Source: an uncultured Pseudanabaenaceae cyanobacterium (GTDB lineage: Bacteria > Cyanobacteriota > Cyanobacteriia > Pseudanabaenales > Pseudanabaenaceae). From it: 64,000 nucleotides of DNA. Numbering within the stretch: position 1 is the first letter of the stretch; each line of letters begins with the position of its first letter. The DNA is taken from NCBI GenBank assembly GCA_937927915.1, contig CALGKB010000004.1:1-64000 (forward strand), read 5' to 3'. Below the pieces are notes generated by a model. It was not told the origin of the DNA, did not search any database, and was given only the letters and a program-made list of their open reading frames with translations. Both the position numbers and the translations under genes were made by a program. Shown here piece by piece: positions 9,101 to 16,482 of this stretch.

Positions 9101-9161
9101 CTGGAGCAGTAGTAGCTCTTCCTCTGAGGATCACGGTGGTTCCAGCGGCGGCAGTTGGTGA
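6150..9161 (+). CDS. Large TPM-like, membrane-anchored coiled-coil protein with Ser/Gly-rich tail
   Basis: 1003 residues. A signal-like hydrophobic N-terminus (residues 8-25) precedes a domain to about residue 190 that resembles the TPM fold (short alpha/beta elements such as LFVVLIEYSN and GVLIVVYFSS). A single membrane helix follows near residues 210-230 (LLIGLGVGGGILFLAGHAW). The rest, to about residue 945, is almost all charged helix with heptad-like spacing. The last 55 residues are Ser/Gly/Asp rich and end GGSSGGSW, recalling the SGGGxSGxW tails of TPM proteins. I infer an outer TPM head and a cytoplasmic helical bundle. Function unknown. It ends next to truB without sharing an obvious job. 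Confidence 0.7.
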   Translation: MLQAFAKTGVICGFVLLFSSPAVSDVLVSQAIGSRRTDVIRVSTPRAVIDRFASNARVYVQGNPVSTREIDRLQQIAARHPNLFVVLIEYSNNLAQDQTNIARAISNHPSFLAVRNPVTNEREGVLIVVYFSSNEGRKVFFLTERLPDRLGVGASNSELLNIFRATMQTQGDVATAVERVMSFINGRIRQAVGTPNILPPVYAQSNRGNRNLLIGLGVGGGILFLAGHAWSLSHTGKKRKEAIALFPEIERKLRQKTEELLELMQTADFSVVANYTGETGAIVQQAVNDLNDGLLLLDMGKKMLAEARAIIDRGDFWSQIYPFAATKAVKLLTDRNTQYKFTPTESPLVAGAGAGWQEQLATYSRETTIEKSFPDVMQELEQKQAKSHRVLIEVMQKDAEIRGFLTQLEEWGNRLLPIVQAWQRADRPEFTARQVEQTLLPQVLGQGGLILQARQTMSTDPVGVWNNQGKTAERMLQEGERMIAICQRAQTVLLPQTDQTQQTLASNGIATTWLAQTLRQLSDRLDTLAVNSLTTPCDADLEKLEQDIATFQERQQQAIAQDEQRRITLPQQIRDTENIILNTRQEISGVYQQRGMTFSPSQVLVEEDRNPSHRVTQAEQELLRLKDSLDQGDVQKAATQINKIAELLAEARQLCSDSLIFLNNYTNENNKVKNYRKSVLDKVSLTYRPLVHRLQQAYHPDALALVANELNCPPTVANILERVEAEIKEVERLLQEATDRYQQGWLLASRDLLQGCIERLQDTEALLEQIPRAEQLLQKKQQAARQAIQQMENDIRYTLDRRQEFYAREQARNLCSRLEIQRRNVNNIITLTPQNPYRVEELLLQMQQTKEDARRLLDEDQRAWREAERAIEEAARELGYAESTIQAARDTSFSYARVNLPRYDVSDERYELREIQSSFTAKAFESARSRAESLTYELRRIREEAERALEQARREEERERSYHSSSDADDSSYRSDYGRSSGGSWSSSSSSSEDHGGSSGGSW

Positions 9162-9163
9162 GG

Positions 9164-10042
9164 ATGGGCAATCGACGGGATGCAGACACCTGCGGTTTTG
9201 TCAATGTGCATAAGCCCTTGGGGATTACCTCCCATGATTGTTTGCTGCAGGTCAAGAAGACCCTACGGGTAAAAAAGGCGGGGCATAGCGGCACCCTCGA
9301 TCCCTTGGCAACGGGGGTGTTACCGATCGCTCTCAATCAGGCTACCCGTCTGCTGCCCTATCTGCCTACAGGCAAGGCTTACAGAGCAGTGATTAAATTT
9401 GGTCTCGCCACCACCACTGACGACAAGGAAGGAGAAGTTATTCAAGATCATCCCTGTCCCCACCTGCAATTAGAGGATGTCCGTCCTCTCCTGCCCCAAT
9501 TTATAGGCACGATCGAGCAGGTACCCCCCGCCTATAGCGCCATCAAAGTCCAAGGCAAAAAGATGTACGACCTCGCCCGCTCGGGAATAGCAGTTGACCT
9601 GCCCCCCCGCACCGTCACCATAGACAGCATAGACATTCTCCACTGGCAACCTGGGGACTACCCCGAACTGACTCTCCACATCACCTGTGGCACAGGCACC
9701 TACATCCGATCGATCGCGCGGGATTTAGGCAAACTCCTGGGCTATGGGGGCGTACTCACTTTTCTAGAGCGTACCCACAGCAATGGCTTTCACCTAGAGG
9801 ATAGTGTGCCCCCCGATCGGGTAACCCCTGCTAGTGTGGTTGACCCTGCCGTCCCCTTTGCCCACCTGGCAACAGTAGAGTTAGACCCATTGCAAAGGCG
9901 CCAATGGCAACAGGGGCAGAAAATTTCCCTGGGACTAGACCTAGAGGAAGGGATGGTGAGAGTTTTGGCAGAGAAAAGATTTTTAGGCTTAGGCAAAACA
10001 AAAGGGGGCATCATCTACCCCCGCGTTGTGTTAGCGAGCTAG
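9164..10042 (+). CDS. truB: tRNA pseudouridine(55) synthase TruB
   Basis: 292 residues. FVNVHKPLGITSHD opens the catalytic domain, and HSGTLDPLATGVLPIA carries the catalytic Asp near residue 45. The YSAIKVQGKKMYDLAR and GTYIRSIARDLG blocks are typical TruB sequence, with a PUA-like C-terminus. It isomerises U55 of the tRNA T-loop. The ATG at 9164 lies just after the previous stop and has GAGG close upstream; TTG (9155) and GTG (9158) are weaker alternatives that overlap the upstream gene. Its 3' end overlaps the convergent aroF gene by 12 bases. Confidence 0.95.
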   Translation: MGNRRDADTCGFVNVHKPLGITSHDCLLQVKKTLRVKKAGHSGTLDPLATGVLPIALNQATRLLPYLPTGKAYRAVIKFGLATTTDDKEGEVIQDHPCPHLQLEDVRPLLPQFIGTIEQVPPAYSAIKVQGKKMYDLARSGIAVDLPPRTVTIDSIDILHWQPGDYPELTLHITCGTGTYIRSIARDLGKLLGYGGVLTFLERTHSNGFHLEDSVPPDRVTPASVVDPAVPFAHLATVELDPLQRRQWQQGQKISLGLDLEEGMVRVLAEKRFLGLGKTKGGIIYPRVVLAS

Positions 10043-11089
10043 AGCAGGCTCCGGTCTTTCCCGCCCCATGAGCTTGACGAAGGGTTTAATGTCTTGCATG
10101 AGCTGGTCGAACTGGTCAAAGTTGAGGGATTGGGGACCGTCCGAGAGAGCTTTCTGGGGATTGGGATGCACCTCCACCATAATTGCATCTGCCCCCGCCA
10201 CGATCGCTGCCATCACCATCGCCGGGACATACTCCGACCATCCCGTGCCATGACTGGGGTCAATCATCACAGGCAAGTGGGTCAACTTTTTGAGGACAGG
10301 GATACAGGCTAAATCCAGGGTATTGCGGGTGTACTTGCTATCAAAAGTACGAATGCCCCGTTCACAGAGAATCACATTGGGATTGCCCGCCGCCAGAATA
10401 TATTCCGCTGCCATGAGCCAATCATCGATCGTGGCTGCCATACCCCGCTTCAGCAGTACAGGCTTAGGCTGGCGACCGATCCGCTTCAGGAGGGCAAAAT
10501 TCTGCATATTGCGTGCCCCCACCTGCAGGACATCCGCTACTTCTGCCACCTTATCGATATCAGGGCTATCCATTACCTCAGTAATTACCCCTAGCCCCGA
10601 AGCCTTCTTTGCCGCCGCCAGCAATTCCAACGCACTTTCCCCATGCCCTTGGAAAGAGTAGGGAGAAGTACGGGGTTTGTACGCCCCCCCCCGCAAAAAC
10701 TGTGCCCCCGCCGCCTTTACCTTGAGGGCAGTATTGATGATCATTTCTTCATTTTCCACCGAGCAGGGACCCGCCGTGACTACAAGGGGATGATGTTGCC
10801 CAAAGACCACGTCGCCACTGGGGGTACTGACTACGACCTCACTGTACTCATTGTGGCGGTACTCCAAACTAGCGCGCTTGAAGGGCTTCTCCACCCGCAA
10901 CACCGCTTCAATCCAGGGGCTAAGCTCCTCAATACGGAAGGGGTCTAACTCCTGGGTCTCCCCCACCAGCCCGATGACCACTTTGTGCTTGCCGACAATT
11001 TTTTCCGGTGACAACCCCCAGCTAGAAAGCTCCGCACTGATACGGTTTATCTCCTCCTGGGGTGTACCCACCTTCATCACGACAATCAT
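10031..11089 (-). CDS. aroF: 3-deoxy-7-phosphoheptulonate synthase (DAHP synthase, AroF/AroG-II-like)
   Basis: 352 residues. An N-terminal ferredoxin-like regulatory domain (residues 1-75, starting MIVVMKVGTPQEEI) is followed by the TIM barrel with VVTAGPCSVEN, GAQFLRGGAYKPRTSPYSFQG, VLLKRGMAATIDD, CERGIRTF and IDPSHGTG. It joins phosphoenolpyruvate and erythrose 4-phosphate in the first step of aromatic amino acid synthesis. I chose ATG 11089: it has GAGG upstream, and the longer frame to 11314 only shadows the PAM68 gene. The start overlaps the PAM68 stop (ATGA), so the two are coupled. Confidence 0.95.
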   Translation of the reverse strand: MIVVMKVGTPQEEINRISAELSSWGLSPEKIVGKHKVVIGLVGETQELDPFRIEELSPWIEAVLRVEKPFKRASLEYRHNEYSEVVVSTPSGDVVFGQHHPLVVTAGPCSVENEEMIINTALKVKAAGAQFLRGGAYKPRTSPYSFQGHGESALELLAAAKKASGLGVITEVMDSPDIDKVAEVADVLQVGARNMQNFALLKRIGRQPKPVLLKRGMAATIDDWLMAAEYILAAGNPNVILCERGIRTFDSKYTRNTLDLACIPVLKKLTHLPVMIDPSHGTGWSEYVPAMVMAAIVAGADAIMVEVHPNPQKALSDGPQSLNFDQFDQLMQDIKPFVKLMGRERPEPALAR

Positions 11090-11517
11090 TGTTTTACCTC
11101 TCCTTTGTTGCGCATAGCTTTCCAGGCATCCGTCAAATAGCCCAAATTCTTTTGAAACTCCGACCAGCCCCACCAACTGCCAACTCGATCGGCATCCCAG
11201 GAAGCAGAGAGCGCGCCATAGCTCAGCCCCGCTACTCCCAAGCCCAAAAACAGCATACTTACTGCCACCACTGCCCCGTTCGGCAACTGGAAAATGTGGT
11301 GGGAGACAATCCAATAACTGACCAGCAGCACGGCAAACCCCGTCAACGTGGGAATCCCGCAGAAGAGAGCTACCCTCCTGACCATCCGTCGGCTGACCAC
11401 CTCAGGCATACGGGGAGTAGGTTCTTTCGTCTGCGCCACCTTAGGGGAAGTGGGAGCAACTTTGGGTGGTTTCTTCTTTTTTCCCCGACTGGAAGGCTCA
11501 AAGGGCAGCTTACTCAT
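11086..11517 (-). CDS. PAM68 family (DUF3464) photosystem assembly protein
   Basis: 143 residues. A basic, Pro-rich N-terminus (residues 1-40) leads into MPEVVSRRMVRRVA, the conserved motif of PAM68/DUF3464, and then two membrane helices (about residues 47-67 and 77-100), followed by a conserved tail with GWSEFQKNL. PAM68 proteins help assemble photosystem II, handling chlorophyll loading of CP47 in the thylakoid membrane. The gene sits between rpsO and aroF on the minus strand; two bases separate it from rpsO and it overlaps aroF by four bases, which points to one transcript. Confidence 0.88.
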   Translation of the reverse strand: MSKLPFEPSSRGKKKKPPKVAPTSPKVAQTKEPTPRMPEVVSRRMVRRVALFCGIPTLTGFAVLLVSYWIVSHHIFQLPNGAVVAVSMLFLGLGVAGLSYGALSASWDADRVGSWWGWSEFQKNLGYLTDAWKAMRNKGEVKQ

Positions 11518-11518
11518 C

Positions 11519-11788
11519 TTACCCTCTGATCCCCAAACGGGTGATTAACTCTTTGTACTGAGCAGGGTTTTCCCGCTTGAGGTAGGCAAGTAGACGTTTC
11601 CGCTGTCCAATGATTTTCAAGAGAGAACGACGGGAAGAGAAGTCCTTGGGGTGCTCCTTGAGGTGATTGGTCAGTTGGTTGACCCGCTCAGACAGCAGGG
11701 CAATTTGCACCGCCGAAGAACCCGTATCAGTGGGATGGACGCGGAAAGTATTGATGATTTCTTGTTTACGTTCCTGGAGCAGAGGCAT
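11519..11788 (-). CDS. rpsO: 30S ribosomal protein S15
   Basis: 89 residues, the standard length. The DTGSSAVQIALLSERVNQLTNHLKEHPKD and RRSLLKIIGQRKRLLAYL blocks are the four-helix S15 signature. It binds the central domain of 16S rRNA early in 30S assembly. It is the first gene of the minus-strand rpsO-PAM68-aroF group. Confidence 0.97.
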   Translation of the reverse strand: MPLLQERKQEIINTFRVHPTDTGSSAVQIALLSERVNQLTNHLKEHPKDFSSRRSLLKIIGQRKRLLAYLKRENPAQYKELITRLGIRG

Positions 11789-11831
11789 GGATGCACATAC
11801 TAAAAAGACATTTTTGGATCATACCACAAAT

Positions 11832-11966
11832 CTAGTGGGCAGACCCGTTGCCGTGATACTTGTCTGTGTCATAGAAACCATTCTGGGTGCCGAAAAACAA
11901 GCAACTCAAGCTGAAGAGAACGGTCAGTGTCAGTAGCAGGGTCTTGAAGTCAAATACAGCTTCCAT
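11832..11966 (-). CDS. ndhP: Probable NDH-1 subunit NdhP (44-residue membrane protein)
   Basis: A 44-residue frame from ATG 11966 to TAG 11832. It starts MEAVFDFKTLL, has one membrane helix (residues 9-25, LLLTLTVLFSLSCLFFG) and ends with NGFYDTDKYHGNGSAH, a conserved-looking polar tail. Size, single helix and tail resemble NdhP, a small cyanobacterial NDH-1 subunit needed for respiration and cyclic electron flow. I assign it from memory of that pattern, so another small photosynthetic membrane protein is possible. It lies upstream of rpsO on the same strand. Confidence 0.6.
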   Translation of the reverse strand: MEAVFDFKTLLLTLTVLFSLSCLFFGTQNGFYDTDKYHGNGSAH

Positions 11967-12040
11967 AGGTGTTAATACGCAAAACCATCTATAACTGTAG
12001 TGTACCTCCTAGAGAATGGCTGCCAAACTTTACAGAACTT

Positions 12041-12451
12041 TTAGGTTGCAAAGGGAAACCGAGGGTCAAAAAGCTGTTCCCCTCTGTAGGGGCAGGTTTC
12101 GGATAGGTCGCTGTAGTCTAGGGGCGTTTCCCGTACTACTAAGTCCTTGGCAGCTTCGTAGGCATAGCTGATGGCTTCTGGCAAATAGGACTTGAGGCTG
12201 GGACTTTCCTGCAGGAGTTGTCAAATCTCCCGTCGTTGCTCACGCAGGGTTGCCTGCCAATTTTTACTGCGCTTATCAGGTTGGTACTGCCATTTAAGTA
12301 AATGGGCAATTAAAATGCCGAGTCTCAATTCCTGACGTTGTCGTTTCCCCAAAGATTCGATTTCCTCCACCAAATTAATTACGTCTAAATGTTGCCAATC
12401 ACCCTCCCTCAGTAATCTTGCCTGTTCTAGTGTGCAGGCATAAAAATCCAT
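12041..12451 (-). pseudogene. DUF29 family gene interrupted by an in-frame TGA
   Basis: From ATG 12451 the frame reads MDFYACTLEQARLLREGDW, typical of the DUF29 family, through LRLGILIAHLLKWQYQP to REI, then meets TGA (12221-12223). The same frame continues without shift as QLLQESPSLKSYL, AISYAYEAA, and ends CPYRGEQLFDPRFPFAT at TAA 12041-12043. The C-terminal half is clearly DUF29, so the full gene would encode about 136 residues. One substitution (for example CGA to TGA) explains the break. DUF29 has no known function and is abundant in cyanobacteria. A truncated 76-residue product from 12451 is possible. The gene lies next to another decayed gene. Confidence 0.75.
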
Positions 12452-12473
12452 CTCATATTGCCAATAAATTTTC

Positions 12474-13046
12474 TTAGCGCTTGTGAAAAACAAAATGTGA
12501 AATCCCTAGGACTGGAGGCAAATTTCCGATCGGGTATAGCTCTGAACCATACACCAATTTATCTAAGGTGAGCTTGTAGAGTTGCCACCCTTCCCCATTA
12601 GTAACAACACTGTAAATATCGAGGTAGGGATCGAGTTTTTGATTGTTGTATTGGGAAGCTTGCATCGGCAGTAGACACTGGGCTAGTTCCTGCTCAAAAT
12701 TGTCTTTCTTTGCTTCTATAATACACGTAAAGGGGGCTTCCAAATAGGCTTTGTGCTCCGGCCAGTAGTTTGCCCATGCGAGAGGGGAGCTGCCTTCCAG
12801 ATTTTCAGATGCTTAAACTGACGGAGAATTTCCTGACAGATGACATTAATTAAGAGTTTTTTAGCTTCTTGACTACTGCGCAAATCAAATACTCAGAAAT
12901 TTGTCTTAGATTTGCCTGAAAAAGGCACTGGGAGGGATCGGTAGCACGGACAATTGCCATGGTGTGATCTCTACAATACCCAAATACTTAAATGCTTCAG
13001 TGTAGGTAAAACTAGCAAAATTTTTCTTCTTTACCCTTGTTGCCAT
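12474..13046 (-). pseudogene. Frameshifted gene with an IEAKKD (nuclease-like) motif
   Basis: ATG 13046 begins MATRVKKKNFASFTYTEAFKYLG, which runs 46 codons to a stop at 12908. Related sequence then continues in a second frame (FDLRSSQEAKKLLINVICQEI, HLKIWKAA) and a third (LAWANYWPEHKAYLEAPF, then TCIIEAKKDNFEQELAQCL) to TAA 12474. Together these rebuild a protein of about 190 residues, a type common in cyanobacterial genomes as hypothetical proteins. The IEAKKD motif suggests a PD-(D/E)xK nuclease-like fold, but that is inference. At least two frameshifts and a stop make it non-functional. A run of eleven C lies just upstream (13054-13064). Confidence 0.65.
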
Positions 13047-13180
13047 CTGTCTTCCCCCCCCCCTTTAATTTTGCCCCTTGTAAAAACTCCCCTGGGGATA
13101 ATTTCCATCTGTATCAGCAGTCCTATGGTTTAATTACCCATGACTTATTATACTCTCGGTCTGCTTGTCATAGCTTTGCC

Positions 13181-14119
13181 TCACTCTGATTGTAAAAAGT
13201 AGTTACCTACTTGATCTGACCTACTCAACTTAGTCAAGCCATACCTTTTACAAACCACAATTGCTGTAATTAGCATCCAGACGCTGTACAGGAAAATAAA
13301 AATCGATCGTTGTCCCTCTGATTCCAATAGAAGATAGGGGAGGAAAAAGAAGGGGTTGAATAGAACAAGTAACAACTCCCTGCTCACAATGTTGGGGGAC
13401 ATCTCGGCTATAGTAACCCCCCGTCCTGCGTATAAGTTGATTAAAAAATGAAAAGCAGTAGTGGGCAGGAGATAACCGCCACTGGAATTGTAAATAGAAG
13501 TCAGGATTATTCCTATGATCAGGATTTCAAAGAAAATTTTCGGTGCACCGAGTAATAGAGAGGGGTAAAGCACGATGTGGGTTGCTGTCGCTATAAGAGA
13601 TAAGATGAGATTGGCACGGAAAGCACCTTGATTAACCTGCAAATGGGGGAGCACAAATCCCCGCCACGCTATTTCTTCCAACCCTGTTGCTAACAGTAAT
13701 GAAAATAGAGTAGTAATTAAATCGATCGGTGTATGCCACAAGTAACCTGTAATGGAGGAACCCCACAGATTAACTACTGCGGGAAAAGCTAATTCAATAT
13801 GTTCCTTCCTAAAAACCAAACAAATAATCTCCAACAGAGGTATTAGGAATAGAGGCGATACTACTAACCATATCACTTCTCCAGAGGGAACAGAGGGCTT
13901 TAGTCTACCTAGTAGTTGCCCTAAACCTGCTTTGCCATAGATAACAAAAGTAGTGATTAGCGCTCCCAAGGCTACACTGATAGAAAATAGTAAATAGACG
14001 GAAACACCAGTTGTCTGAATTGCTAGGTATGGAGGCAGCAGTGAGCGCAAAAAAAACCAGCGGATTATGACCTCTAAACCGATCGTTATGAACAAGAAAG
14101 TAGGCAATACTCTGGGCAT
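13181..14119 (-). CDS. CPBP family intramembrane glutamic endopeptidase (CAAX-protease-like)
   Basis: 312 residues and about eight membrane helices. The LEEIAWRGFVLPHLQ stretch near residue 147 is the EExxxR motif of the CPBP/Abi (PF02517) family, and later FHFLINLY supplies the H-x3-N motif near residue 228. These form the active site of intramembrane proteases related to Rce1. Bacterial members have varied roles, including bacteriocin self-immunity and protein maturation; the substrate cannot be told. It lies 27 bases upstream (minus-strand sense: downstream) of the flavodoxin gene and may share its transcript. Confidence 0.88.
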   Translation of the reverse strand: MPRVLPTFLFITIGLEVIIRWFFLRSLLPPYLAIQTTGVSVYLLFSISVALGALITTFVIYGKAGLGQLLGRLKPSVPSGEVIWLVVSPLFLIPLLEIICLVFRKEHIELAFPAVVNLWGSSITGYLWHTPIDLITTLFSLLLATGLEEIAWRGFVLPHLQVNQGAFRANLILSLIATATHIVLYPSLLLGAPKIFFEILIIGIILTSIYNSSGGYLLPTTAFHFLINLYAGRGVTIAEMSPNIVSRELLLVLFNPFFFLPYLLLESEGQRSIFIFLYSVWMLITAIVVCKRYGLTKLSRSDQVGNYFLQSE

Positions 14120-14146
14120 CCCTTTATCTCCCCCCTGCCAGTGAGC

Positions 14147-14722
14147 TTAGGCAAATTTCTGCACTATTTCCGCTATGCGCTTGCCATAGAGAACAGCAGT
14201 TAACCGATCGCCCTCCGCAATTTGTGGTGCCTGTCCTGAAAAATCCAAGTCAGACTGTCCCATAACCCCCAGATAAGAACCAAGGCGGTTTACACTAGTT
14301 GTGGGATTGGTCAACTCGCTATTCCCCACCCAGATCATACCATGTTGGGCAGCATTGATAGCTAAGTAAAGTAAAGTACCCTGTTTGTCGCCACTGAGAC
14401 CAGCGGAATGGGTGAATCCCCCCGCAATTTTGTTCTTCCACTGCTGCTGAAACCAGCGAGAACTGGCAGCATCGGCAAAAGCCTTGAATTGGGCAGCTAC
14501 TCCCCCCATGTAAGTGGGAGAACCAAATACAATAGCATGGGCTGTATCCAACTCCTGCAAAAATGCCTCATCTTGAAAACGTCCGTTTTGAATTTGTTCC
14601 CCCCTGATGCGCAGTAACTGTGCTGTGGAGTTGGGCACCTGCTGCACCCCCTCGGCAATCGCTTCTGCCATTAAGTGTGTGTGTCCCGTGCCCGAAAAAT
14701 AAACAATTGCTGTTTTGAACAT
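14147..14722 (-). CDS. Flavodoxin-like / WrbA-type NAD(P)H:quinone oxidoreductase family protein
   Basis: 191 residues. The N-terminus TAIVYFSGTGHTHLMAEAIAEG is a flavodoxin fold with the phosphate-binding loop S-G-T-G-H-T. The VFGSPTYMGGVAAQFKAFADA block near residue 65 and the SAGLSGDKQGTLLYL block match FMN-binding quinone reductases of the WrbA type. It should bind FMN and reduce a quinone or other acceptor with two electrons. It is a cytosolic enzyme. The downstream CPBP gene follows after 27 bases. Confidence 0.85.
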   Translation of the reverse strand: MFKTAIVYFSGTGHTHLMAEAIAEGVQQVPNSTAQLLRIRGEQIQNGRFQDEAFLQELDTAHAIVFGSPTYMGGVAAQFKAFADAASSRWFQQQWKNKIAGGFTHSAGLSGDKQGTLLYLAINAAQHGMIWVGNSELTNPTTSVNRLGSYLGVMGQSDLDFSGQAPQIAEGDRLTAVLYGKRIAEIVQKFA

Positions 14723-14889
14723 TCTCTAGTGTTGCCATAGCCTGAGGCAAATTATAGATACTCTATTTCTCTGTGGACAACTTCTGGCGGAGGAAAAAGG
14801 GGCGAGGGGCTGCTAGCAATTCTCCCAATTAATTTGCCTAAGGACACCGAGAAAGCCCCCAAGGGGAGGAAAACTTCCTAACCATGTTT

Positions 14890-16482
14890 TTACTGATTGC
14901 TCTGGTAGTTGGAGTAGGCAATCACGCCTGTTTCGGCAATGTCTAAGCCTTCTGTTTCCACAGCGGGGGGCACACGCATCCCCACCAATTCATCTAGGAG
15001 ACTGAAAAATACTGCTGATACACCGTAGCCCCATAAAATTGCCACTCCTGCCCCAATCAGCTGGGCAACAAACTGTCCCCCATCCCCATATAACAAACCG
15101 CGTACTGCTCCCTCTACACCATTCCAACTGCCGCCATAGATTGCTGTCCCATCGGCAAAAATCCCCACGCACAGCAGGCCCAAAATGCCACACACCCCAT
15201 GCACGGAGATTGCCCCCACAGGGTCATCGATGCCTAACCGATCGATCGTCTCTACAGAGTAGCACACTACCACCCCTGCCGTTAAGCCAATGACAAAGCC
15301 TGCTGTTGCCCCGATAAAGCCAGAGGGAGCAGTGACTGCCACTAAGCCCGCCAACAGACCGTTGGCAATCATGGTGGGGTCAGGCTTACCCGTGCGCCAG
15401 ACCATGTAGAGAGTTGCCGATAGCGCCCCCCCTGCACTCGCTAGCATAGTCACCGTAGCAATGACGCCAATCCGCAGGAAACCACCCCCCGCTGCCCCCA
15501 GGGTACTGCCGGCATTGAAGCCAAACCAGCCAAAAGCTAGAATAAATGCCCCCAGAATCCCCATCGGAATATTGTGTCCAGGTAAAGCATTCATCGATCC
15601 ATCGGGATTGTATTTGCCCAAACGCGGTCCCAGCCGCTGCGCCCCCGCCAAAGCACACATACCCCCGATGGCGTGGACTACTCCTGAGCCAGCAAAATCG
15701 ACGTAGCCATGCCCCAAGCCAAAGTTAGTGCCCAAACTAGCCAGCCAGCCGCCTCCCCATGCCCAATTGCCAAACAGGGGATACAAAAACATGGACATAA
15801 ACAAGCCGTAGATAGCAAAGGATTTGAGACTCCAGCGTTCCGCCATTGCCCCTGTGGGGATAGTAGCTGCTGTATCCATAAACACCATCTGGAAGAGGAA
15901 TATGGCATAGACCCCAACGTCGTAGGTGTCACCCCCCAAAAACCAGCCCTTGGTGGCAAACAGCCCAAAGGATTTACCAAAAATATTGATGGTGAATTCA
16001 TGGTTCTCCCCTAGGGGTGGTGTTCCCCCCAAACTAGCCACACTTGTCCCCCCGTACATCAAGGCAAAACCGGCTATCCAAAAGCCCGTCATGCCAATTA
16101 CATAAATCAAAAAATTCATTAGCATTGTGTGGGTGGCATTTTTGGCTTGGGTAAAACCCGTTTCTACGAGGGCAAATCCCGCCTGCATAAACATCACTAA
16201 AAAGCCCGATACTAATACCCACACTAAGTTAACTGCTATACGGTTTTGACCAATAGCATCGGCAAGTTGGATAGCGATCGGTTCCTGTTGTTGCTGTTGC
16301 CTAAAGGCAGGACTGTCAGCAGGAGCAATTATTACTTCCCCCTTAGCAGTTTGCACATCAGCCGCCGTACCCGTTGCAGTACCGCTGGGGTCTCCTGCCC
16401 AAGCAAAAAAACTACTACCACTGAGGCACAGAATGCAGCAAAAAGTCAACAGAGCTTGTAACCAAAATCGTTTTTTTCCCAT
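14890..16482 (-). CDS. amt: Ammonium transporter (Amt family)
   Basis: 530 residues. A signal-peptide-like N-terminus (residues 1-30) precedes about eleven membrane helices. The conserved pore histidines lie in FAGSGVVHAIGGM and GAISVHGVCGIL, and FNAGSTL and DTAATIPTGAMAERW are Amt signatures. It conducts ammonium into the cell for assimilation. The ATG follows the stop of the receiver-like gene with no gap (TAA then ATG), and its ribosome binding site AGGGAG lies inside that gene, so the two are one operon. No glnK/glnB (PII) gene is adjacent, unlike many bacterial amt loci. Confidence 0.96.
   Translation of the reverse strand: MGKKRFWLQALLTFCCILCLSGSSFFAWAGDPSGTATGTAADVQTAKGEVIIAPADSPAFRQQQQQEPIAIQLADAIGQNRIAVNLVWVLVSGFLVMFMQAGFALVETGFTQAKNATHTMLMNFLIYVIGMTGFWIAGFALMYGGTSVASLGGTPPLGENHEFTINIFGKSFGLFATKGWFLGGDTYDVGVYAIFLFQMVFMDTAATIPTGAMAERWSLKSFAIYGLFMSMFLYPLFGNWAWGGGWLASLGTNFGLGHGYVDFAGSGVVHAIGGMCALAGAQRLGPRLGKYNPDGSMNALPGHNIPMGILGAFILAFGWFGFNAGSTLGAAGGGFLRIGVIATVTMLASAGGALSATLYMVWRTGKPDPTMIANGLLAGLVAVTAPSGFIGATAGFVIGLTAGVVVCYSVETIDRLGIDDPVGAISVHGVCGILGLLCVGIFADGTAIYGGSWNGVEGAVRGLLYGDGGQFVAQLIGAGVAILWGYGVSAVFFSLLDELVGMRVPPAVETEGLDIAETGVIAYSNYQSNQ

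Noticed and set aside
13054-13064. Run of eleven C as a phase-variation tract
   Set aside because: It lies just upstream of a gene that is already broken by several frameshifts, and C/G runs of 6-9 bases are common in this genome.
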